Source: Anaerolineae bacterium (GTDB taxonomy: Bacteria > Chloroflexota > Anaerolineae > JADYZS01). Taken from it: a DNA stretch of 19,000 nt. Location: positions 1 to 19,000 of the forward strand of contig JADYZS010000140.1 of the NCBI GenBank assembly GCA_020853075.1. The letters are read 5' to 3'. Numbering within the stretch: the first letter of the stretch is position 1; each line of letters opens with the position of its first letter. The notes beneath the pieces were generated by a model. That model saw only the letters and a list, made by a program, of their open reading frames with translations. It did not search any database and was not told the origin of the DNA. Position numbers and translations under genes: made by a program. Of this stretch, positions 1 through 6,609 are shown piece after piece.

Positions 1-1563
1 ACCAATACACCGACGCCCACTAACACGCCGACGATTACTCCTACCAATACACCGACCAATACCCCTACCAACACGCCCACGCTGACCACGACAAATACTC
101 CTACCAATACGCCAACGCGCACACCGACCAACACGCCTACTAGGACACCCACGAATACACCTACCTGGACGCCGACGCGCACACCGACCCGAACGCCGAC
201 GCGCACACCGACCCGAACGCCAACCCCAACGGCCACTTTCCCTGTGTTCCAGGAAACCAGCACACCGACGCCGACCCGTTGTATAGCCGGACCGGCGGAC
301 ATCGTCCTTGTCCTGGATCGCTCCTACTCCTTCACCGAGCCAGGGAGCAACCCCGGCCCGACGAAACTGAATGACCTCAAGGCTGCCGTCCACGGCTTTT
401 TGAATGGCGTGAACTTTAGCACAGATCGTGTCGCCATCGTCTCCTTCAACAACGTCGCCGCCATCAACGTCAGCCTGACCAACAACAAGGCTGCGCTGGA
501 TGCCGCCGTGGATGCGCTGGTTGCCTTGAATCTGACGAACTACGAGGATGCCTTGGCAAAGGCGAGGGATGAGATCAACGCCAACCGCCGGCTGACCGCC
601 AGCCCCTTCATCATCATGCTCACCGATGGGCGGCAAACCACGGGCGGCAGCCCCATGGACGAGGCTAACGATCTCAAGAACAACCTGGGGGTGCGGATCT
701 TCACCATGGGCCTCGGCCTGGCTCCTGCTGACCAGCAGGTGCTGAAAGACATCGCCTCCGATCCCGATAGCACCTTCTTCCATGCTATCGCCACCTCGGC
801 AGAACTGGCGAATGTGTACAACAGCGTCCTAGCCATCCTCCAATGCGGTCCGCGGGCCACGTCCACACCAACCAACACGCCGACGCAAGTCATTGCGCCA
901 CCTAGCCCGACGCCAACGGCAACACCGACCTTGCCAGTGGCCGCGGAGACGGCGACGCCTACGCACACACCGGCAACCAAACCGACAGATACGCCCAAGC
1001 CGACCACGCCGACGGCTACACCGACCCAAACACCCACGCCAGGTGCAGTAATCGTGGATACTTATCTCATCTCGGCTGGCCCTGACGACGCCTACAGCCG
1101 CAACACCTACTGCACCACCAACTCCGTCAGGCTGGGTGACGTCGCTGGTGAAGACATCACCGCCGGCATCCGCTTCCTCAACGTCCAGAAACGACCCGGC
1201 AAAACCCTGGTGGACGCCCGCCTGGAGTTCCCCGCCGCCAACAACGGCGGCGCGGTCAACCTCCGCATCTTCGCCAACGACGTGGACAACGCCCTCACCT
1301 TTGACTGCGGAGCCAACAAACCCCACACCCGCCCCACCACCGGCACAGCCGTGGACTGGGCCACGGGTCCTTGGACCGGGGGCCTCACCTACTCCACCCC
1401 CAACCTGGCCGCCGTGGTGAATGCGGTGTTGAACCGGGCCGGGTGGGCCAACGGGAATGCCCTGGCACTCCTCGTCCGGGACAACGGTTCTGCCACCAAC
1501 GTCCAGGCGCGGAACTTTGAACTGGGCTCACCCGTCGTCCGTCTCGTGCTGACCTGGCAGTAA
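1..1563 (+). CDS. VWA-domain surface protein with Thr-Pro linkers and C-terminal DNRLRE-like domain, 5' end outside window
   Basis: The reading frame is open from base 1, so the gene starts left of the window. The GTG at 244 is only an internal codon. In order it shows: a TNTPT/TRTPT linker (bases 1-243); a von Willebrand factor A domain (about 290-840) with a complete MIDAS metal site, DRSYS at 316-330, the Thr of LTNYEDAL and the Asp of LTDG; a second Thr-Pro linker (about 860-1041); and a C-terminal beta-rich domain (about 1050-1560) resembling DNRLRE domains, with the GWANGNALALLV stretch. Such proteins are usually exported and mediate adhesion or cell-surface assembly. The export signal would lie upstream and cannot be seen. 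The gene stops with TAA just before a hairpin terminator. The VWA assignment is firm, the C-terminal domain less so, and the ligand is unknown. Confidence 0.88.
   Translation, partial: TNTPTPTNTPTITPTNTPTNTPTNTPTLTTTNTPTNTPTRTPTNTPTRTPTNTPTWTPTRTPTRTPTRTPTRTPTPTATFPVFQETSTPTPTRCIAGPADIVLVLDRSYSFTEPGSNPGPTKLNDLKAAVHGFLNGVNFSTDRVAIVSFNNVAAINVSLTNNKAALDAAVDALVALNLTNYEDALAKARDEINANRRLTASPFIIMLTDGRQTTGGSPMDEANDLKNNLGVRIFTMGLGLAPADQQVLKDIASDPDSTFFHAIATSAELANVYNSVLAILQCGPRATSTPTNTPTQVIAPPSPTPTATPTLPVAAETATPTHTPATKPTDTPKPTTPTATPTQTPTPGAVIVDTYLISAGPDDAYSRNTYCTTNSVRLGDVAGEDITAGIRFLNVQKRPGKTLVDARLEFPAANNGGAVNLRIFANDVDNALTFDCGANKPHTRPTTGTAVDWATGPWTGGLTYSTPNLAAVVNAVLNRAGWANGNALALLVRDNGSATNVQARNFELGSPVVRLVLTWQ
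169..216 (+). repeat. Perfect tandem 24-bp duplication in Thr-Pro linker
   Basis: A 24-base unit (169-192) is repeated exactly at 193-216, encoding TPTRTPTR twice. It sits in a wider run (1-243) of degenerate 15- to 24-base units encoding T-[NRLWI]-T-P. Linker length is likely to vary between strains by slippage or recombination. Confidence 0.85.
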
Positions 1564-1597
1564 CGTCCAGAGCCAGGCAGAACCAGAAAGGATGCAG

Positions 1598-1631
1598 AAG
1601 CCCGCCACCCTAGAGGTGGCGGGCTTTGTTT
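1598..1631 (+). terminator. Rho-independent terminator of the VWA gene
   Basis: A perfect 12-bp stem (1598-1609 with 1615-1626) closes a 5-base loop, CTAGA, and is followed by TTTGTTT. It lies 34 bases after the VWA stop codon. The opposite strand has no good T run after the stem, so it acts mainly on the plus strand, although it could also slow ubiA transcripts coming the other way. Confidence 0.88.
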
Positions 1632-1663
1632 CTGAGACCTCAGTCTTTGGCAGTAGGGGTAAC

Positions 1664-2533
1664 TCAGCTCCAGTACAGAACTGTGACAACCGCGGCCCCC
1701 CACAGAAGAACGGAAATGAGGAGAGGACGGTCCTTCAGCACCAACTCATCCGGTGCGCCTCCCTCGCCCCGCACGTGGATAAGATAGAGGTAGCGAAAAA
1801 GGGCATAGAGGACAAAGGGAATGGTCAGCATCATGCTGTGATTGGCAGGGAGGTTCGGCGCAGAGAAGGTGTAGAGAGAATAGGCCACTACCGTCGTAGA
1901 GGTGACGAGCGCGATCATCTCGTCCAGGAAGCGCACGGTATAGTCATCCAGGACGCGACGGTGCGTGTTGGCGTTTCCCTGCAACAGGATGACTTCGTGC
2001 CGTCGCTTGCCGATGGCGAGGAACAGGCTGAGGAGAGTCATGCAGACGTAGAGCCACGGTGAGAAGCGTGCCACCACCACAACGAATACGCCGCCCAGCA
2101 CCCGCAACACAAACCCTGCAGCGATGGCTAAGACATCCATGATGACGATGTGCTTCAGAGAGACGGAATAGGCAACCTGCAAAACAAGATACCCCAGAAG
2201 GGTAACACCGAAACGCCAATCCAGAAGAAAAGCAAGAGGCACTGAGAACGCGGTGAACAGAGCCGCCGCCGCGAGGGCCACGTTGACAGGTAGTTTCCCC
2301 GCCGGTATGGGGCGCAACCGTTTTGTCGGATGCTGACGATCTTGTTCCCGGTCCATCACGTCGTTGATGATATAGACGGTGCTAGAGATGAGGCAAAAGA
2401 GGACAAAGGCAGCGATGGCTCGCGCGAGGGCCTCGGCCTGGAAGAGTTTAATGTCAAACACCAGCGCGGCAAAGACGAAGACGTTCTTGTGCCATTGCCG
2501 GGGCCGCATTGTTTTGAAGAGGGCCTTCAACAT
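1664..2533 (-). CDS. UbiA-family prenyltransferase, decaprenyl-phosphate phosphoribosyltransferase type
   Basis: A polytopic membrane protein of 289 residues. It has the polyprenyl-substrate motif N57-D58-x2-D61-x3-D65 followed by KRLRPIPAG (71-79), a second aspartate region around D133, a basic GKRRHE segment (175-180) and many hydrophobic helices. The N-terminal MRPRQWHKNVFVFAALVFD is typical of the DPPR synthase branch (Rv3806c-like). That branch transfers phosphoribose to a polyprenyl phosphate, the first step towards decaprenyl-phospho-arabinose in mycobacteria; the end product here is unknown. I start at the ATG at 2533. The frame could extend to an ATG at 2575, but a promoter (2568-2540) lies over that extension and places the transcript start on the 2533 ATG. 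The UbiA family is certain; the substrate is by similarity only. Confidence 0.88.
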   Translation of the reverse strand: MLKALFKTMRPRQWHKNVFVFAALVFDIKLFQAEALARAIAAFVLFCLISSTVYIINDVMDREQDRQHPTKRLRPIPAGKLPVNVALAAAALFTAFSVPLAFLLDWRFGVTLLGYLVLQVAYSVSLKHIVIMDVLAIAAGFVLRVLGGVFVVVVARFSPWLYVCMTLLSLFLAIGKRRHEVILLQGNANTHRRVLDDYTVRFLDEMIALVTSTTVVAYSLYTFSAPNLPANHSMMLTIPFVLYALFRYLYLIHVRGEGGAPDELVLKDRPLLISVLLWGAAVVTVLYWS

Positions 2534-2539
2534 GCAGCG

Positions 2540-2568
2540 ATCATACCGCATTCGCAACGTTTGGTCAA
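2540..2568 (-). promoter_or_regulatory. Promoter for ubiA-type gene, predicted leaderless transcript
   Basis: On the minus strand, TTGACC (2568-2563) and TATGAT (2545-2540) are separated by 17 bases. Six bases after the -10 box comes the ATG at 2533, so the expected transcription start is the A of the start codon. No Shine-Dalgarno sequence precedes either possible ATG. Confidence 0.72.
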
Positions 2569-2616
2569 CTTTCATATCGCAGCATTAAGGGTTACAATGG
2601 CTGCTGCCTGCGATAT

Positions 2617-2644
2617 TTGCAAAGCCTGGTAGAGATGGTATAAT
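2617..2644 (+). promoter_or_regulatory. Extended -10 promoter for the winged-helix/zinc gene pair
   Basis: TTGCAA (2617-2622), a 16-base spacer and a perfect TATAAT (2639-2644) preceded by TG at 2636-2637. The expected start is near 2651, giving a leader of about 36 bases with GGAGGT at 2673-2678, 8 bases before the GTG start at 2687. Confidence 0.75.
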
Positions 2645-2686
2645 CCTTAAGCATAGATTATTAGCATTCATCGGAGGTAGCACCGC

Positions 2687-4273
2687 GTGATTCCTCGCAT
2701 GACCCAGTCTGCTGCATACTGGGAAGCCCTCGTAATATCTCCCGCCGATTTGGATCACCTCTACAATCATCTTTTAGAGGCCAACGAGCCCCGTAACATA
2801 GATGACCTGGCTTTTGCGCTCATTGAGTACCGCTTCCGTCAGGAGGAAGCAGCCCTTACCGCCGAACTCTCTAAAGGCGCGCTGTACCAGCCGCGCGACA
2901 CCTACGAGGCCGGCCAGAAACTGGTCTTCCCTGCCTTCAACTTCCGCGCCGGCTCCGTAACGGAAACACGAACAGGGCGCAACCCAGAACATGGCGATTT
3001 TCTCGTTATTAAAGTAGTGCTGGAAGGCGAGCAACGCCCACGTGAATTCGCCTCTGCTCTGAGCACTCCCCACAAACTGAATCGGCCGGCAGGTCAAGAC
3101 GGCAATCTCCTGGATAGCGAGGGGCTCCTCTCCCCTGCCGAACTCTACGCCGGGGTGGCCGTGCCGGTGCGCCAGAAACTGGAGAGCCGGCTAAAGCAGA
3201 GTGACGGACACGAGTTTGTGGAAGCGGATGGGCAATGGCTCCTGAAAGCGATGCTGGCGGACATACACATCGGCTACCTCAATCTGGCCGAAGCCGCCAT
3301 TGAGGAGCGAAACGCCCCGGTGAGCACAGGTGATTTACTCAAGGTCATGGAACTCCCCAGTGAGATTCCTACGACCATCAAGACCTTCTCTCTCATCCAT
3401 GCCTTGCTCAACGACCCGCGCTTTGACGACGTCGGTTCCGGGCGACATCGCTGGTTCCTGCGCCGTTTGGAGCCGGACGCGGCGGTAGAGCCGCCGCAAC
3501 GCCTGCACTATCAGCCAGAGCCCTACACGCGCCTGGCGTTGACACCGGAACTGGTGCGGCTGGAACAGGAACTGGATGACGAATGGAGCGATGGTGTTGA
3601 AGGCGGAGTCACCTCCGACGTCACCGACGCCCAGATTACGCTCATCTATCCCCACCGCCGTTCAGGAACGCTTCCCTTGTCGGCACGCACACAAGGGTTG
3701 TTCCCTTCTCCTATAGGGAGCCGGTCGCAAGTCACCCTGATAGATGGTCACTGGGGACAGCGCATTCCCGCCTGGGTAGTGCCGGGCGAACGTTTCGTAG
3801 CCGGACTCGGCGCGTGGTATGACCAGAACAAGCTGCCCGTGGGCGCATACCTGACTCTGGAACGAACGCGCAACAACTATGACGTGAAAATTGATTACAA
3901 GCCACGCCGGATGAAACGCGAGTGGGCCCGGCTTGCCAGGGCAGAAAACGGCCAACTCCTCTTTGAGAACCGCAAGTTAGAGATCTCTTGCGAATACGAT
4001 GAACTGATGATCTTGGGGGAACTCAATCCGGCGGAGATTGATGCGTTACGCCAGTCCCTTTACAACAGGAGCGTCTCTCTGCAGGAACTGCTGTACATGG
4101 TGATGCCCGAGCTGACCAAACTGAGTTCGCAGGGCACTGCCCACGTCAAGACCCTCTACAGCGCTATCAATCTATTGCGTAGGGTTCCACCGGGCCCGAT
4201 CTTCTCTATCCTGGCAACCGACCCCGTGTTCAGCAACGTCGGTGGCGGTTACTGGAAATTCACGTTACGGTAA
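2687..4273 (+). CDS. Unrecognised 528-aa protein with two winged-helix-like motifs
   Basis: I do not recognise this family. The GTG start at 2687 is supported by GGAGGT 8 bases upstream and a strong promoter. There is no signal peptide or membrane segment, so it should be cytoplasmic. Two stretches share one pattern: LLNDPRFDDVGSGRHRWFLR (240-259) and LATDPVFSNVGGGYWKFTLR (509-528). This L-x2-DP-x-F-x2-VG-x-G-x3-F-x-LR motif resembles the last helix and wing of HARE-HTH domains, found in the RNA polymerase delta subunit and some restriction enzymes. Helices at about 212-240 and 463-505 precede each copy. The region 295-435 is probably beta-rich. The gene at 4313 follows after 39 bases and probably shares the transcript. 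Binding to DNA or RNA polymerase is an inference from the fold resemblance only. Confidence 0.8.
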   Translation: MIPRMTQSAAYWEALVISPADLDHLYNHLLEANEPRNIDDLAFALIEYRFRQEEAALTAELSKGALYQPRDTYEAGQKLVFPAFNFRAGSVTETRTGRNPEHGDFLVIKVVLEGEQRPREFASALSTPHKLNRPAGQDGNLLDSEGLLSPAELYAGVAVPVRQKLESRLKQSDGHEFVEADGQWLLKAMLADIHIGYLNLAEAAIEERNAPVSTGDLLKVMELPSEIPTTIKTFSLIHALLNDPRFDDVGSGRHRWFLRRLEPDAAVEPPQRLHYQPEPYTRLALTPELVRLEQELDDEWSDGVEGGVTSDVTDAQITLIYPHRRSGTLPLSARTQGLFPSPIGSRSQVTLIDGHWGQRIPAWVVPGERFVAGLGAWYDQNKLPVGAYLTLERTRNNYDVKIDYKPRRMKREWARLARAENGQLLFENRKLEISCEYDELMILGELNPAEIDALRQSLYNRSVSLQELLYMVMPELTKLSSQGTAHVKTLYSAINLLRRVPPGPIFSILATDPVFSNVGGGYWKFTLR

Positions 4274-4312
4274 GCATCTTATCAGTCATTTTTTGCGGAG
4301 TCACATAGAAGT

Positions 4313-4759
4313 ATGGGCAAGTGGGTCAAACCTACGCTTAACACCAAATTCCACATTGACATGGATTGGTGGGCTGAGAGCGGAAAAGACTTCCGTATCT
4401 TTTTACGCAGCCAACTGTGCCCCCGCTGTCAGGAACGCTTCGCCAGCCACGTTGCCACCGAGATGGTGGATTGGGTAGATCCTGAGACAGCGGAGGTGAA
4501 GCGCACCGACGCGCTATGGCAGTGCCTGCGTACGGAATGTGCCAACGAGCCGGATTACATTAGTGAACGGCTCCCCCTGGTCGCAGCGGTGTTTCGCGTC
4601 TTTCTTGCCAATGACAATAAGCCGTTAACGCCGCAAGAATTATACCAACATATCCCCTGGAAATTGCCTGAGACGATCTTGCGTACCCTGGCAGGGTCGC
4701 AGGTGTACCTGGGCATCCGCCCTCTCCCGCCAGACGAACAGGAGAACAAAGCCAGATAA
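4313..4759 (+). CDS. Unrecognised 148-aa protein with two Cys pairs and a C-terminal helical/winged-helix-like segment
   Basis: I do not recognise it as a named family. It begins with a Trp-rich acidic segment (FHIDMDWW, 13-20). Next come CPRC (C36, C39) and CLRTEC (C71, C76), a spacing that could bind one zinc ion. The C-terminal half (86-137) contains KPLTPQELYQHI and ILRTLAGSQVYLGIRPL, which resemble a small winged-helix unit and echo the motif in the preceding protein. The ATG at 4313 has only weak ribosome-binding sequence (GCGGAG, 12 bases away). The 39-base gap from the upstream gene and the shared strand suggest co-transcription and a joint function. It ends facing tlyA, with 88 bases in between and no clear terminator. 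Confidence 0.75.
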   Translation: MGKWVKPTLNTKFHIDMDWWAESGKDFRIFLRSQLCPRCQERFASHVATEMVDWVDPETAEVKRTDALWQCLRTECANEPDYISERLPLVAAVFRVFLANDNKPLTPQELYQHIPWKLPETILRTLAGSQVYLGIRPLPPDEQENKAR

Positions 4760-4847
4760 TTCCGAGGGAAGACCAGCCACCGACCCAGATACAGTGACGA
4801 ATCTCAGGTCGCGTCCATGGTGGAGCGGCGTGTTTAGCCAGTAGAGG

Positions 4848-5678
4848 CTATTCCCCGTTCTCGGCAGTCTCGGCGATCTGCGCGCGGCGCGGCTTTGGAG
4901 CGTCGGCCAGACAGCGTTCAGCAAGATCGCCCCAATCTGTCTTTCCGCCCGGATTCCCCATGATCAAATAAAGCAGAAACTCCACGTTACCTGCGGGGCC
5001 CAAGAGGGGCGATGGCACAAGCCCGCGCACGGCAAATCCCGCTCCCTGTGACCACTCCAACAGATCATTCAAGACGCGTCGGTGCACCTGGGCATCGCGC
5101 ACCACGCCCCCCTTGCCAACCTGGCCGCGCCCGGCCTCAAACTGCGGCTTTACCAGCGCCACAATAAACCCCTGTGGCTTGAGGAGCCGCCGTACAGCGG
5201 GCAGGACGAGCCTGAGCGATATGAATGAAACGTCCACCGTCGCGAGGTCGCATGGCTCCGGCAGGACCTCAAGATAGCGAATGTTCGTCCGCTCCATGAC
5301 AACAACACGCGGATCCTGACGAAGCGCCCACGCCAGTTGCCCATATCCCACGTCAATCGCGTAGATGCGGGCCGCGCCCCTCTGCAACAGACAATCGGTG
5401 CAGCCGCCGGTGGAAGCACCCACGTCGGCTGCAACCAGGCCTCGCACGTCCAGGGCAAAGGCATCCAGGGCCGCGGCCAACTTCAACCCGCCACGGCTGA
5501 CGAAGGGCGGCGGCGCGGCTACCGAAAGAGCGGAGTCCTCCGCTATCAGCGCGCCGGTCTTGTCGGCCACGCGGTCGCCCGCGCGCACCTGGCCCGCGAG
5601 GATGAGCCTCCGTGCCTGCTCACGGCTGGTCGCCAGGCCGCGTTCCACCAACAATACGTCCAACCGCCTTCGGGTCAT
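4848..5678 (-). CDS. tlyA: TlyA family 23S/16S rRNA 2'-O-methyltransferase (S4 plus FtsJ-like)
   Basis: 276 residues, the usual family length. An N-terminal S4 RNA-binding domain (MTRRRLDVLLVERGLATSRE onwards, about 1-60) is followed by an FtsJ-type methyltransferase domain. Visible are SRGGLKL (61-67), the SAM-binding loop DVGASTGGCTDCLLQ (85-99), TVDVSFISLR (147-156), and VKPQFEAGR with GKGGVVRD (176-195), consistent with the K-D-K-E catalytic set. TlyA methylates ribosomal RNA ribose in the cytoplasm; homologues also act as haemolysins or affect capreomycin sensitivity. The open frame continues upstream to 5960, but the 94 extra residues are unlike TlyA and overlap the divergent CBS gene, so I start at the ATG at 5678. 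A promoter places the transcript start on that ATG. Stop codon TAG. Confidence 0.93.
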   Translation of the reverse strand: MTRRRLDVLLVERGLATSREQARRLILAGQVRAGDRVADKTGALIAEDSALSVAAPPPFVSRGGLKLAAALDAFALDVRGLVAADVGASTGGCTDCLLQRGAARIYAIDVGYGQLAWALRQDPRVVVMERTNIRYLEVLPEPCDLATVDVSFISLRLVLPAVRRLLKPQGFIVALVKPQFEAGRGQVGKGGVVRDAQVHRRVLNDLLEWSQGAGFAVRGLVPSPLLGPAGNVEFLLYLIMGNPGGKTDWGDLAERCLADAPKPRRAQIAETAENGE

Positions 5679-5684
5679 AGCGAT

Positions 5685-5713
5685 AGGATAGCAATGAGCG
5701 CAGGAAAAGTCAA
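5685..5713 (-). promoter_or_regulatory. tlyA promoter, predicted leaderless transcript
   Basis: On the minus strand, TTGACT (5713-5708), a 17-base spacer and TATCCT (5690-5685), then six bases to the tlyA ATG at 5678. The geometry is the same as at the ubiA-type gene. There is no Shine-Dalgarno sequence in the short gap. Confidence 0.68.
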
Positions 5714-5741
5714 ACGAGGGCAAAATGCCAGATACCGTTGT

Positions 5742-5771
5742 GTAGCCCAATCTGGGCTTTTGTGGTATAGT
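5742..5771 (+). promoter_or_regulatory. Promoter of the CBS-ACT gene with a palindrome in its spacer
   Basis: An extended -10 box, TGG-TATAGT (5763-5771), lies about 43 bases upstream of the predicted translation start, with only a weak -35 (GTAGCC, 5742-5747). A perfect 6-bp inverted repeat, AGCCCA-ATC-TGGGCT (5744-5758), overlaps the -35 and spacer and could be an operator. Confidence 0.5.
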
Positions 5772-5820
5772 GGAGGCCAGCGCGTGCGACTCATTCCCCC
5801 AAACGCCATAGGAGGTGTCT

Positions 5821-6465
5821 ATGCTCGTCGGAGAACGCATGAAGAAAGACCCCATCACGATCACGGTGGACTCTGGCATCTCAGAGGCGCTGAAAATGAT
5901 GCGAGAGTATCGCGTCCGCCGCTTCCCGGTGATGGATCGCAAAGGCAAAATGGTAGGCATCGTCTCTGAGAAAGACCTGCTCTATGCGTCCCCTTCGCCG
6001 GCGACGTCACTGGACACCTTTGAGTTGCACTATCTCCTGGCTAAGATGACAGTTGAGCAGTTCATGGCCCGCCCCGTCATCACTGTAACCGAGGATACGC
6101 CCATTGAAGAGGCGGCGCGCATCATGGCCGACAACAAGATCGGCGGCTTGCCGGTCATGCGTGGCGACCAACTGGTCGGGATCATCACGGAGACGACCTT
6201 ATTCAAGATCTTCCTGGAACTCATGGGAGCGCGGCAGCGGGGTGTGCGCCTGACGCTGCAAGTGCCCAACGTGAAGGGCGAACTTGCCAAGATCACGGCG
6301 GCCATCACCAGCCTGGGCGGTAACATCCTCGCGCTGGGCACCTTCCACGGCGACGAGCCCTCTACCAGCATCCTGACGATCAAAGTAGATGGCGTAGAAC
6401 AAGGTAGGCTGGTCGGGGCGATGAAGGAGATGGGCGCGGAGATCATGGACGCGCGGATGGCCTGA
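5821..6465 (+). CDS. CBS-CBS-ACT domain protein, AcuB-like
   Basis: 214 residues with two CBS repeats (about 1-55, VGERMKKDPITITVDSGISE; and 75-130, MTVEQFMARPVITVTEDTPI) forming a Bateman module. A C-terminal ACT domain follows (about 141-210, VRLTLQVPNVKGELAKITAA). CBS pairs bind adenine nucleotides and ACT domains bind amino acids or other small ligands, so this is probably a soluble metabolic sensor. Proteins of this layout are often annotated AcuB, after the Bacillus acetoin-utilisation protein, but no acetoin genes lie nearby. The frame could open at a GTG at 5815, but that codon overlaps the GGAGGT ribosome-binding site (5811-5816). The ATG at 5821 is therefore preferred. It is divergent from tlyA. 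Stop TGA. Confidence 0.9.
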   Translation: MLVGERMKKDPITITVDSGISEALKMMREYRVRRFPVMDRKGKMVGIVSEKDLLYASPSPATSLDTFELHYLLAKMTVEQFMARPVITVTEDTPIEEAARIMADNKIGGLPVMRGDQLVGIITETTLFKIFLELMGARQRGVRLTLQVPNVKGELAKITAAITSLGGNILALGTFHGDEPSTSILTIKVDGVEQGRLVGAMKEMGAEIMDARMA

Positions 6466-6609
6466 GTTATTACGATCATATCCTATTACACGGCACAAAG
6501 GGCAGATCGCTGACCATGCCCACGTCAGCCCTGTCCAGCAGGTTTTGCCAGAAAGAGTAGATAAACTCACAGCCAGCACAGATCTAATGTTCAGAGAGGA
6601 GGAACAACT

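Noticed and set aside
1..243. CRISPR-like repeat array
   Set aside because: The repeats are in frame and encode a Thr-Pro linker. There are no spacers of constant length.
540..1326. Minus-strand open frames opposite the VWA gene
   Set aside because: They are low-complexity shadows (Val-Gly or Arg-rich) of the Thr-Pro linker and have no family features or start signals.
1592..2062. Plus-strand open frame of 156 codons overlapping the terminator and ubiA
   Set aside because: It starts inside the terminator hairpin and runs antisense to a clear UbiA gene. The protein has no recognisable features.
5744..5763. Hairpin plus TTTT as a terminator
   Set aside because: It lies between divergent promoters with no upstream plus-strand gene to terminate. 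Its stem is only 6 bp, so an operator is more plausible.
5679..5960. 94-codon N-terminal extension of tlyA
   Set aside because: It is not TlyA-like, overlaps the divergent CBS-ACT gene and lies upstream of the predicted transcript start.
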